A DNA stretch of 22,428 nucleotides from NCBI GenBank assembly GCA_002102825.1, contig DABJ01000034.1, positions 24,266 through 46,693 on the forward strand. The letters are read 5' to 3'. The notes under the pieces were generated by a model. It made no database searches and was not told the DNA's origin. It worked only from the letters and a program-made list of their open reading frames with translations. Below, in pieces: positions 1 through 6,249 of this stretch; position 1 is the stretch's first letter; each line of letters starts with the position of its first letter. The DNA comes from Candidatus Gastranaerophilales bacterium HUM_12. GTDB lineage: Bacteria; Cyanobacteriota; Vampirovibrionia; Gastranaerophilales; Gastranaerophilaceae. The translations under genes were made by a program, and so were the position numbers.

Positions 1-692
1 TTCTTTTTATTATTACTTTTTCCGCTGTTACTGCCCGCGTCTTTTCCCTGTGTACCGTCAGTCTTTTTTGCAGCATATTTTTTCCATGTCGTCTTATCTA
101 TATATGACTTGTTAAGATCGAGATTGCCATCGTAACCCGGAAGTCTTCCAACGGATGTGTACTGTCTGATATCACATTCGTATTGACCTTCATTCCATGG
201 ATGCTCCTGATATCCCGTCCGCTCGTAATCAGGATACTGTGCAACCCACAGCCTGTATCCCAGGCCCTTTACATTGTCCATGGCGCTCTTCTGGATATAG
301 ATCAGGGGCTTAACACCGGTCTTACTGTACACATGATCACACCACTCTTTGCACCATGCCCTGTCACTTCTGCCAAACTGCGGATTATTCTGCCCCTCCC
401 AGTCAAGGACAAGTATCGCCTTGCCCACATATTTCTTACTGTATGCTATGAAATACTCAGCCTCACTGTGGGGATCGCCACCATTTGCATAGTGGAATGC
501 CCCCAGAAGTTTTCCCACTTTAATCACCTGATCACAGTGCTTTGCAAAAAATCTGTTCTTGTAGTCCGTGCCCTCCGTCGCTTTCACTATCACAAAGTCA
601 CAAGGCACCTTGGTTATATCTATAGTATCCTGCCACGCTGATATATCTATACCATCCATGTAGCCCTTTAATGGGACCTTATTAGAAGCCAT
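1..692 (-). CDS. GH25 family lysozyme (phage endolysin), C-terminus cut by window edge
   Basis: Peptidoglycan muramidase, the cell-wall-cutting half of a phage lysis cassette. The visible 230 residues start MASNKVPLKG and show the GH25 landmarks in order: GIDISAWQ (D16), KATEG (E40), GAFHYA near residue 64, and the LVLDWEG strand with the D97/E99 acidic pair expected at the catalytic centre. A Lys/Ser/Asn-rich linker begins around residue 210 and runs off the edge, so a cell-wall-binding tail probably lies outside. The start at 692 has AGGAG 10 bases upstream. That Shine-Dalgarno is inside a hairpin (see 696-755). The gene follows a three-helix membrane protein read as a holin, which supports a prophage origin. 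Codon use is Firmicute-like. Confidence 0.88.
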   Translation of the reverse strand, partial: MASNKVPLKGYMDGIDISAWQDTIDITKVPCDFVIVKATEGTDYKNRFFAKHCDQVIKVGKLLGAFHYANGGDPHSEAEYFIAYSKKYVGKAILVLDWEGQNNPQFGRSDRAWCKEWCDHVYSKTGVKPLIYIQKSAMDNVKGLGYRLWVAQYPDYERTGYQEHPWNEGQYECDIRQYTSVGRLPGYDGNLDLNKSYIDKTTWKKYAAKKTDGTQGKDAGSNSGKSNNKK

Positions 693-695
693 AAA

Positions 696-755
696 ATTGT
701 CTCCTGAATTCTTTTGTCTGTATATAATATTCCAGACATTGAATCAGGAGACAAT
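696..755 (-). promoter_or_regulatory. Hairpin that sequesters the endolysin Shine-Dalgarno
   Basis: A 12-base perfect inverted repeat (696-707 with 744-755) continues inward through a mismatched section to a second 5-base pairing (716-720 with 733-737) and a 12-base AT loop. On the minus-strand transcript the AGGAG of the endolysin lies in the 3' arm and pairs with CTCCT in the 5' arm. There is no U-tract, so it is not a terminator. Inference: it limits endolysin translation until opened. Confidence 0.6.
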
Positions 756-822
756 CTTAGGATCATTATTCCGAACTTATACTTATCTGTCTCGTATTAC
801 ATGTGTCACTGTCATGACGCCT

Positions 823-1146
823 TTATTCATGCCACTTTTCCTTATCTCCGCCCTTGTAAAACCGCTTGAATATCGATATCAGGTAGTCCCATCCCCGGGT
901 ACATATAATCGCAATGACAAATGCCCCGAAAAACGCAGCCACAGGATAATACCACACAAATGCTATGTGATAAAATGATAGTCCAACAAAAAGTCCCACC
1001 TCACACACAATGACACTGGTGATCAGAACCTGAAAAGAGGTAGGGATCTTCTTCAGCACTCCTACCTCTTTCGTAAATTCCGTTATTACCGATATCAAAG
1101 TGCAAAGAACCGCAACAACTACAAGATATACTGCGAATCTGTCCAT
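823..1146 (-). CDS. Phage holin-like three-helix membrane protein
   Basis: A 107-residue protein with three strongly hydrophobic segments at about residues 5-24, 36-57 and 62-82, and a charged C-terminus ending GGDKEKWHE. Size, topology and position immediately upstream of the GH25 endolysin on the same strand fit a class I-type phage holin, which makes the membrane lesions that release or activate the endolysin. The start at 1146 has a near-perfect ribosome site (GGAGGTG, 7 bases upstream). I do not recognise a specific holin family from the residues, so the call rests on topology and neighbours. It may also be an uncharacterised small membrane protein. Confidence 0.72.
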   Translation of the reverse strand: MDRFAVYLVVVAVLCTLISVITEFTKEVGVLKKIPTSFQVLITSVIVCEVGLFVGLSFYHIAFVWYYPVAAFFGAFVIAIICTRGWDYLISIFKRFYKGGDKEKWHE

Positions 1147-1235
1147 GCGTATTCACCTCCTTGTCCATGATATAGTTTAATGTATTCCGGAAGGTGGTAT
1201 GTGGTTATAAAATATTATTGTGTTCTTAAATCACA

Positions 1236-1264
1236 TTGACTATAATTTTGATATAACTTATACT
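1236..1264 (+). promoter_or_regulatory. Sigma-70-type promoter of a possible small RNA
   Basis: TTGACT at 1236-1241 and TATACT at 1259-1264 with a 17-base spacer. No open reading frame with a ribosome site follows before the hairpin at 1311-1330. Confidence 0.5.
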
Positions 1265-1270
1265 GTAATT

Positions 1271-1340
1271 ACAATTTTATACATACAATTTGTAATTCTT
1301 TTTAAATCCAACCTCGCGTTAATGCGAGGTGTTTTACGTT
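1271..1340 (+). ncRNA. Putative small RNA (about 65-70 nt)
   Basis: Transcription from the 1236-1264 promoter would start near 1271 and stop at the GC-rich hairpin 1311-1330 followed by GTTTTACGTT. The transcript would hold no start codon with a ribosome site. Nothing in it matches an RNA family I know. It sits between the phage lysis genes and the holin-like toxin, so it could be a relic antitoxin RNA or a phage RNA. The case rests only on promoter plus terminator spacing. Confidence 0.3.
1311..1337 (+). terminator. Rho-independent terminator
   Basis: Seven-pair stem ACCTCGC/GCGAGGT (1311-1317 with 1324-1330), loop GTTAAT, then a T-rich GTTTTACGTT tail on the plus strand. It would end the short RNA from the 1236 promoter. 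The minus-strand reading has a poorer tail. Confidence 0.55.
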
Positions 1341-1468
1341 ATATAGGAATCTCCAAAATGTATATATATCAAAATTACTTCTGTATGAAAATAGAATAAT
1401 GTATTTAACCGGGCAGCCGAGGGGTGTTACACCATATCCGTTCGAGTCTTGGAAGGGAGTGGTGCCTT

Positions 1469-1546
1469 ATGAGTACATATGAGGAATTCATGGTTATATT
1501 AACCGTTGCGATACTTATTGTGACAATTCTGAATCATAGAAAATAA
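1469..1546 (+). CDS. Holin-like type I toxin, 25 residues
   Basis: A small membrane peptide beginning MSTYEEFMVILTV with one hydrophobic helix (about residues 7-21) and a basic tail ending LNHRK. It matches the putative holin-like toxin family found in type I toxin-antitoxin loci of Firmicutes (TxpA/BsrG-like layout). The start has AGGGAG 9 bases upstream. The long 5' leader contains a small GGTG-TTA-CACC hairpin. An oppositely directed promoter at 1648-1675 drives an antisense RNA that overlaps the 3' end of the toxin message, which is the classic arrangement. No strong promoter for the toxin itself is evident. Family knowledge says over-production damages or depolarises the membrane; nothing in the sequence shows the effect here. 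Confidence 0.82.
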   Translation: MSTYEEFMVILTVAILIVTILNHRK

Positions 1547-1641
1547 GAAAAACACCTCAGCCGACTAAGCTATGAGGTGTTTCATCTTAAAATGGTTTTT
1601 GCCGGACGGATAGGACGTATCTATCGCTCGGCTGTCTTGTT
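1543..1641 (-). ncRNA. Antisense RNA antitoxin of the holin-like toxin
   Basis: Predicted from the promoter at 1648-1675 (start near 1641) to the hairpin terminator at 1550-1582, which on the minus strand is followed by TTCTTATTTTC. The RNA of roughly 95-100 nt is complementary to the 3' untranslated part and last bases of the toxin message. This matches the RatA/SR4-type design of Firmicute type I systems. Ends are inferred, not measured. Confidence 0.65.
1550..1582 (-). terminator. Terminator of the antisense RNA, partly bidirectional
   Basis: Ten-pair perfect stem AAACACCTCA/TGAGGTGTTT (1550-1559 with 1573-1582). The minus-strand side is followed by a U-rich tail; the plus-strand tail (CATCTTAAAA) is weaker. 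Confidence 0.75.
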
Positions 1642-1647
1642 AAGTAT

Positions 1648-1675
1648 ATTATACAATATTTTTGACGTTTGTCAA
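1648..1675 (-). promoter_or_regulatory. Consensus promoter of the antisense antitoxin RNA
   Basis: On the minus strand: TTGACA (1675-1670), 16-base spacer, TATAAT (1653-1648). Both boxes match the sigma-70 consensus exactly, as expected for an abundant antitoxin RNA. Confidence 0.8.
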
Positions 1676-1723
1676 AAGAATAAAATTCTAAGATTACCAT
1701 TTAATATTTGTAACATCTAATCA

Positions 1724-1843
1724 TTATATTCTTTCAATTACACAACTATGCTTGTGCTTATCATCTTTATTGTCACTATAGTCAATTACCACAAGAACAA
1801 TTTTATCGCTATATTCTGCTATCTTTAAACAACTTATGCCAAG
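1724..1843 (-). pseudogene. Remnant of a small hypothetical gene
   Basis: About 39 codons in one minus-strand frame, containing the protein-like stretches SCLKIAEYSDKIVLVVIDYS and HSCVIERI before the stop. A stop codon lies just upstream and there is no start codon or ribosome site, so this looks like the 3' end of a lost gene. It sits directly downstream of the small gene at 1904-2152. I do not recognise the family. Confidence 0.35.
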
Positions 1844-1903
1844 CTAACATTTTTCATAATATATTTATAACTTCATCAAAATCAACATATAAAATATTGG
1901 CAT

Positions 1904-2152
1904 TTAATACCAGGCATATACTACCGTTTCTGGGTAATCATCTTTTTCGACACACTTCTCAATAGCCTTTACAGCTTTTTTTAAATATGACTTTAGAAAG
2001 GAATCTTTATCTCTTTTACAATATTCAAATTTCACTATTTCTCCTTTGTCTATATCATAGACAATCTTGCCAATATCTTTTTTATCATCTTCTGGAAAAT
2101 ACTCTGCTGATATTATATTATCTATTCTTCTTAACTTATTTAAAGTTACCAT
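1904..2152 (-). CDS. Small hypothetical protein (82 residues)
   Basis: Acidic and lysine-rich soluble protein starting MVTLNKLRRIDNIISAEYFP and ending TVVYAWY; a middle section reads DDKKDIGKIVYDIDKGEIV. No signal peptide or membrane segment. I chose the ATG at 2152 because AGAAAGG lies 9 bases upstream; an in-frame ATG at 2191 would add 13 residues but has no ribosome site. I do not recognise the family. Neighbouring debris of other small genes gives an appearance of an accessory, perhaps immunity-gene-like cluster, but that is inference only. Confidence 0.6.
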   Translation of the reverse strand: MVTLNKLRRIDNIISAEYFPEDDKKDIGKIVYDIDKGEIVKFEYCKRDKDSFLKSYLKKAVKAIEKCVEKDDYPETVVYAWY

Positions 2153-2326
2153 AGCACATAACCTTTCTTTTTTGACAATCACATCTACCAATTTCTATAG
2201 CAAATCAATCCGTCTTTCTCTGCATTACCAACTATATTCCCACAAGCTTTCCTATACAAAATTATTCCACATTTGTTTCATTTGTGAAATATAGCTATTT
2301 ATCCTTGTGAATAAAACACCCTGCTA

Positions 2327-2464
2327 TTACGGAGCGTTTTCATCCATCAGCTTTGAACTAATATACTTTTCATATTCTTCTGGTATTCCAATATCGTATT
2401 TTTGATAATAATGTAAAAAATCTGTTGGAAATGTAAAATCTCCATCTTCATATATCCCAGCCTG
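2327..2464 (-). pseudogene. C-terminal remnant of a hypothetical gene
   Basis: A 45-codon open stretch with protein-like content (GIYEDGDFTF, FLHYYQKYDIGIPEEYEKYI, end SSKLMDENAP) terminated by TAA. An in-frame stop closes it upstream at 2465-2467 and there is no start, so only the tail of a gene is left. Family not recognised. Confidence 0.4.
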
Positions 2465-2578
2465 TTAGTTTTCGCATATTACCTAAACCACTCACTCACG
2501 CTCATCGACATTACCATGATCTGAATTAACGATAAATGAATTGTGCGAAAAAATCTCCCTGCATCTGCAAAATATTTT

Positions 2579-2781
2579 CTAATTACATTCTCCGAAAATC
2601 TCATTGACCAATTCGCAATTCATCTTGCATTCTCTAATTATACATCTAACAGCCTTTTGGGGATCTGTCAATTTCCATCTTCGTCAAAGTAAAATATTTC
2701 GGAGTAGTCACCACCATTTGGAGTCTTTCCCATGATTCTTTCAGATGTCATTTCTCCCGTCTCATTATTTGCTATGTATTT
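2579..2781 (-). pseudogene. Frameshifted hypothetical gene fragment
   Basis: Two frames join into one plausible protein. The first reads KYIANNETGEMTSERIMGKT, then PNGGDYSEIFYFDEDGN, and hits a stop near 2690. A neighbouring frame then reads KLTDPQKAVRCIIRECKMNC and LVNEIFGECN to a stop at 2579. A one- or two-base change in the GGAAATTG stretch would restore the reading. An upstream in-frame stop at 2782-2784 and lack of a start indicate further 5' loss. Family not recognised; the small soluble acidic character is like its neighbours. Confidence 0.45.
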
Positions 2782-2790
2782 TCAAAACAA

Positions 2791-2820
2791 AAAATAGAGA
2801 GCCTTTAGATCTCTCTAAAA
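2791..2820 (-). terminator. Rho-independent terminator after the GGGtGRT gene
   Basis: Stem TAGAGAG/CTCTCTA (2795-2801 with 2811-2817) followed on the minus strand by TTTTTTGTTTTG, 34 bases beyond the stop codon of the GGGtGRT gene. It separates that transcript from the decayed genes to the left. Confidence 0.8.
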
Positions 2821-2853
2821 GCCCTCTAAACCGTTTAAATACTAGGTTTTTAT

Positions 2854-3864
2854 TTAGAACTTACCAGCGTTAGCAGCTTCCTCTACGGAAACAGCTACAG
2901 CAACTGTAGCACCAACCATAGGGTTGTTACCCATTCCGATAAGTCCCATCATCTCTACGTGTGCAGGAACTGATGATGAACCAGCGAACTGTGCATCACT
3001 GTGCATACGTCCGAGAGTATCTGTCATACCGTATGAAGCAGGACCTGCTGCCATGTTATCTGGGTGAAGTGTACGTCCTGTACCACCGCCTGATGCTACT
3101 GAGAAGTACTTCTTACCCTGCTCGATACACTCCTTCTTGTATGTACCTGCAACTGGATGCTGGAAACGTGTAGGGTTTGTTGAGTTACCTGTGATAGATA
3201 CACCAACGTTCTCCTTGTGCATGATAGCAACACCTTCCTGAACATCGTCAGCGCCGTAGCACTTAACTGTTGCACGGATACCATCTGAATATGCCTTCTC
3301 GTATACTACATTGAGCTCAGCCTTCTTGTAGTCATACTTTGTCTCAACATATGTAAATCCATTGATTCTTGAGATGATCTGAGCTGCATCCTTACCAAGA
3401 CCGTTAAGGATAACTCTAAGAGGTTTTTTACGAACCTTGTTAGCCTTCTCAGCGATACCGATAGCACCCTCAGCTGCTGCAAATGACTCATGACCTGCTA
3501 AGAAACAGAAGCACTCTGTCTCCTCCTCAAGTAACATCTTACCAAGGTTACCATGTCCAAGACCAACCTTACGATGATCTGCAACAGAACCTGGTATACA
3601 GAATGCCTGAAGACCCTCGCCGATAGCTGCTGCTGCGTCTGCTGCCTTTCTGCATCCCTTCTTGATTGCGATTGCTGCACCTACTGTATATGCCCAGCAA
3701 GCATTCTCAAAACAAATTGGCTGAATACCCTTTACCTGATTGTAAACGTCAAGTCCAGCGTCCTTTGTGATCTTCTCAGCTTCTTCGATTGAGCTGATTC
3801 CATAGCTGTTAAGTACAGCGTTTATCTGGTCTATTCTTCTTTCATATGATTCAAATAATGCCAT
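2854..3864 (-). CDS. GGGtGRT family protein
   Basis: A 336-residue soluble protein carrying the family's name motif GGGTGRT at residues 259-265, followed by LHPDN. Other conserved-looking stretches are HRKVGLGHGNLG (98-109) and GNSTNPTRFQHP (226-237). The family has no established biochemical function to my knowledge. The gene is commonly found beside a NifU/IscU-like scaffold gene, as here, 29 bases downstream on the same strand, so a role connected to iron-sulfur clusters is a reasonable inference. The start at 3864 has AAAGGAG upstream. Codon use is entirely Firmicute-like (AAG, CAG, GAG, CTT), unlike genes to the right of 4,380. A terminator follows the stop. Confidence 0.9.
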   Translation of the reverse strand: MALFESYERRIDQINAVLNSYGISSIEEAEKITKDAGLDVYNQVKGIQPICFENACWAYTVGAAIAIKKGCRKAADAAAAIGEGLQAFCIPGSVADHRKVGLGHGNLGKMLLEEETECFCFLAGHESFAAAEGAIGIAEKANKVRKKPLRVILNGLGKDAAQIISRINGFTYVETKYDYKKAELNVVYEKAYSDGIRATVKCYGADDVQEGVAIMHKENVGVSITGNSTNPTRFQHPVAGTYKKECIEQGKKYFSVASGGGTGRTLHPDNMAAGPASYGMTDTLGRMHSDAQFAGSSSVPAHVEMMGLIGMGNNPMVGATVAVAVSVEEAANAGKF

Positions 3865-3893
3865 TGTCTCGTTCTCCTTTCCTCTATTTCCGA

Positions 3894-4604
3894 CTACTCT
3901 TTACGTGGATCGATGATCTTAACAGCGCCCTGCTCTGGCTTAACACGTCCGTATGAACCTGAAGCCTTCTCCCAAGCTGTGTTAGGGTCATCACCCTTCT
4001 TGATAAAGTCAGTCATCTTTCCAAGAGAAACGAACTGATATCCGATAACTTCGTCATCTGCATCAAGTGCTATTCCTGTTACATAGCCCTCTGCCATCTC
4101 AAGGTAACGAACACCCTTAGCCTTTGTTGCATACATTGTACCAACCTGTGAACGAAGACCCTTTCCAAGATCCTCAAGTCCGGCACCAACTGCAAGTCCG
4201 TCATCTGAGAATGCACTCTGTGTACGTCCGTATACGATCTGAAGGAATAACTCTCTCATTGCTGTATTGATAGCATCGCACACAAGGTCAGTGTTGAGAG
4301 CCTCAAGGATTGTCTTACCCTGAAGAATCTCAGCTGCCATAGCTGCTGAATGTGTCATACCTGAACATCCGATTGTTTCAACTAAAGCTTCTTGAATAAT
4401 ACCTTCTTTAACGTTCAAAGTTAATTTACAAGTACCTTGTTGAGGTGCACAGCAACCGCAACCGTGAGTTAAACCAGAAATATCTTTAATTTCTTTACAT
4501 TTTGTCCATGCTCCTTCTTGAGGAATAGGAGCCGGAGATCCTTTTACACCACGTTTTACGCAGCATTTTTCTTGAATTTCTTGTGAAACTTGTATATTAG
4601 TCAT
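3894..4604 (-). CDS. NifU/IscU-like iron-sulfur scaffold protein, hybrid gene
   Basis: A 236-residue protein with many cysteines, including C14-C15, C36, the GCGCC run (C49, C51, C52), C59, C80 in the IGCSG motif and C109 in LVCDAI. This fits an IscU/NifU-N-like scaffold of the kind paired with GGGtGRT proteins, which would hold clusters for transfer. The start at 4604 has GGGAG upstream, and a good minus-strand promoter (TTGACG, 17 bases, TAAAAT) lies at 4636-4664. The gene is composite in base use: residues 1-76 use CAA for all seven Gln codons, residues after 92 use CAG for all six; Lys and Glu change the same way. The reading frame stays open across the change. Function as a scaffold is family-based; the real gene in either organism may differ from this hybrid. 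Confidence 0.8.
   Translation of the reverse strand: MTNIQVSQEIQEKCCVKRGVKGSPAPIPQEGAWTKCKEIKDISGLTHGCGCCAPQQGTCKLTLNVKEGIIQEALVETIGCSGMTHSAAMAAEILQGKTILEALNTDLVCDAINTAMRELFLQIVYGRTQSAFSDDGLAVGAGLEDLGKGLRSQVGTMYATKAKGVRYLEMAEGYVTGIALDADDEVIGYQFVSLGKMTDFIKKGDDPNTAWEKASGSYGRVKPEQGAVKIIDPRKE
4332..4376. other. Junction between two codon-use regimes (likely chimera or recombination point)
   Basis: The last AT-type codon is GAA for E76 (4377-4379) and the first Firmicute-type codon is GAG for E92 (4329-4331). Between them lies the segment for the conserved TIGCSGMTHSAAMAA residues, where both source sequences could be nearly identical. Everything left is Firmicute-like, everything right is Gastranaerophilales-like. 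Confidence 0.8.
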
Positions 4605-4635
4605 TTTCTACTCCCTTCACCTTATATACACTTAG

Positions 4636-4664
4636 ATTTTAACTTGCTCAAAATATTCCGTCAA
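4636..4664 (-). promoter_or_regulatory. Promoter of the scaffold gene
   Basis: Minus strand TTGACG (4664-4659), 17-base spacer, TAAAAT (4641-4636). Predicted start near 4629, giving a 25-base leader to the ATG at 4604. It lies in the AT-rich genome half, so the scaffold gene is native there too. Confidence 0.65.
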
Positions 4665-4743
4665 GACAATTGAACTTTTTACAAAATAATGTTAAAATAG
4701 TAATATATAATATATGTCATTCAAGACAAATATTATGTCATTC
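4661..4743 (+). repeat. Two short direct-repeat pairs in a divergent promoter region
   Basis: TCAAGACAA occurs at 4661-4669 and 4721-4729. TATGTCATTC occurs at 4713-4722 and 4734-4743, spaced 21 bases, about two helical turns. They bracket the prepilin promoter and start site and could be regulator-binding sites, though no regulator is identifiable here. Confidence 0.35.
4670..4698 (+). promoter_or_regulatory. Promoter of the prepilin cluster
   Basis: TTGAAC (4670-4675), 17-base spacer, TAAAAT (4693-4698). It is almost back to back with the scaffold-gene promoter. The start near 4705 gives a leader of about 108 bases to the first prepilin ATG. Confidence 0.55.
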
Positions 4744-4812
4744 TGAGTAGTACAAACAAAAACTAAACGACGAAGAATCTCATAATATTATTAACAAATA
4801 CGAGGATTGGTT

Positions 4813-5511
4813 ATGATTAAGATAAAAAGCGGATTTACACTGAGTGAAGTCCTGATAACTTTAACAGTAGTCGGAGTTTTAGCGGCACTGGTAATTCCGG
4901 GATTAATAAAAGATACAACAAATAGAGCAATGATTTCATCTCTTCAAGGTACAGTTGGAAACATAACTAATGCCGTGCAAAATGAACTTGTCAGAACAGG
5001 GGCAAAAGATATCACATCAACTGACATTTACTTAAAACCTAATGAGTTTTTAAAGAACTTGAATGCCATTAGAACAGCTAAAGACGGTTCGTTATTTCCA
5101 AGTGAGCAATACACAAATTATAATAAAGGAGTATTCACAGCTAATAGTTGTAAAGCATCTGCAATATTGAAAAACGGTGTCAGGGTATGTCAAACAACAA
5201 ATGACAGACCTGCAGATGCTGCAGATTCCGAAAAAGTTTATTGGCAACAATATCTTATTGATGTTAATGGACCAGATGGCCCAAATGTTTCCGGCTTAGA
5301 TTTATTTGGTATTGTTGTCTATAATACAGACACTATGAATTCTCATGTCGGAGATGTTGGAGGAATTTATCAAAGCAGTTCTAATAATTCGGAAGATGAC
5401 AAGAATAAAAACACCTGTAAATCCAATGCGTCATCAACATCAGCATTTAACTGCTATTTATTACTTGAACAATCAGGATTTGACCCTAAATATTTAGAGA
5501 ATGAAAAATAA
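4813..5511 (+). CDS. Type IV prepilin-like protein (pseudopilin) 1
   Basis: A 232-residue prepilin-like protein. Leader MIKIKSG is followed by FTLSEVLITLTVVGVLAALV, with cleavage expected between G7 and F8 and the required Glu five residues on. One N-terminal helix carries membrane insertion; the remainder is a soluble head with the signature DVNGPDGPN..GLDLF around residues 150-165. The ATG at 4813 is preferred, with GAGG 7 bases upstream; a TTG two codons earlier overlaps that site. First of three tandem genes of the same family, 10 bases before the next. Such proteins assemble into type IV pili or type II secretion pseudopili; which of these applies is not visible. Codon use fits Gastranaerophilales. 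Confidence 0.85.
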   Translation: MIKIKSGFTLSEVLITLTVVGVLAALVIPGLIKDTTNRAMISSLQGTVGNITNAVQNELVRTGAKDITSTDIYLKPNEFLKNLNAIRTAKDGSLFPSEQYTNYNKGVFTANSCKASAILKNGVRVCQTTNDRPADAADSEKVYWQQYLIDVNGPDGPNVSGLDLFGIVVYNTDTMNSHVGDVGGIYQSSSNNSEDDKNKNTCKSNASSTSAFNCYLLLEQSGFDPKYLENEK

Positions 5512-5521
5512 AGGATTTTTT

Positions 5522-6229
5522 ATGAGATATAAAAATAAAGCATTCACTTTATCAGAATTACTTATCGCACTTGGAATCATTGGTGTAATTGCGACATTGT
5601 CAATTCCAAGTATTGTAAGTACAATTCAATATAACATTTTAGCAACACAATTAAAAAATAACGTTGTTGCTATTCAACAAATTATTGATGATCAAAAAGT
5701 TGAACATAAAACACAAAGTTTAGACGATACGGACTTTAAAAGTGCTGGAAGTTTTTATGCTCTTTTGAGTAAATCTCAAACCTGTACCGGAAATACAAAG
5801 TGTTGGGGCGAAAAATACAGAGCCATCACAGGAATAGATGCTTATGAACCGGCAATTCCTAAAGATGGGGAGGGTATAAAACTAAAAAATGGCGCAACTC
5901 TGTCTTATAAGTACACTAAGACGATGAAGCAAGGTGATGAAACTGAAATGGAGAACGGTTTAAAAAAGAATGAATTTGCAAGAATTTATATAGATGTGAA
6001 TGGACCGGAACAACCAAATATTATTGGAAGAGATTTATTCAGAATCATCATCTTTGAAAATGGAAATATTAGAGGCTCGGGTTCTCAAAACCCAGGAACT
6101 TGCGATGAAACAACAGAATGTTTCAATGCTCTAATGAGGAACAACTGGAAAATGCCTAAAGATGATAAATATTGGAATACAAATGAAAAGTTCTATGACA
6201 ATATGAAAGATCCTGAACCCGAAGAATAA
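5522..6229 (+). CDS. Type IV prepilin-like protein (pseudopilin) 2
   Basis: A 235-residue prepilin-like protein starting MRYKNKA then FTLSELLIALGIIGVIAT, cleaved probably after A7. The head carries DVNGPEQPNIIGRDLF and, near the end, C-x-x-x-T-E-C followed by FNALMRNNWKMP, two cysteines likely to form a disulfide. AAGGA lies 6 bases before the ATG at 5522; an upstream in-frame ATG at 5501 sits within the previous gene and lacks a ribosome site. The C-terminal block is nearly the same as in the next gene, so the two are recent duplicates. Exported by the prepilin route and likely anchored in, or assembled at, the inner membrane. Confidence 0.86.
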   Translation: MRYKNKAFTLSELLIALGIIGVIATLSIPSIVSTIQYNILATQLKNNVVAIQQIIDDQKVEHKTQSLDDTDFKSAGSFYALLSKSQTCTGNTKCWGEKYRAITGIDAYEPAIPKDGEGIKLKNGATLSYKYTKTMKQGDETEMENGLKKNEFARIYIDVNGPEQPNIIGRDLFRIIIFENGNIRGSGSQNPGTCDETTECFNALMRNNWKMPKDDKYWNTNEKFYDNMKDPEPEE

Positions 6230-6249
6230 ACAGAATATAGGAACAAAAT

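Noticed and set aside
183..641. 152-codon plus-strand open frame
   Set aside because: It lies opposite the GH25 gene, whose minus-strand frame has clear catalytic motifs. The plus frame has no ribosome site or known motif.
697..978. Plus-strand open frame over the holin region
   Set aside because: Shadow of the holin gene and the hairpin; no start signal.
2067..2294. Plus-strand frame opposite the small gene at 1904-2152
   Set aside because: No ribosome site, Ser/Leu-rich shadow composition; the minus frame is more protein-like.
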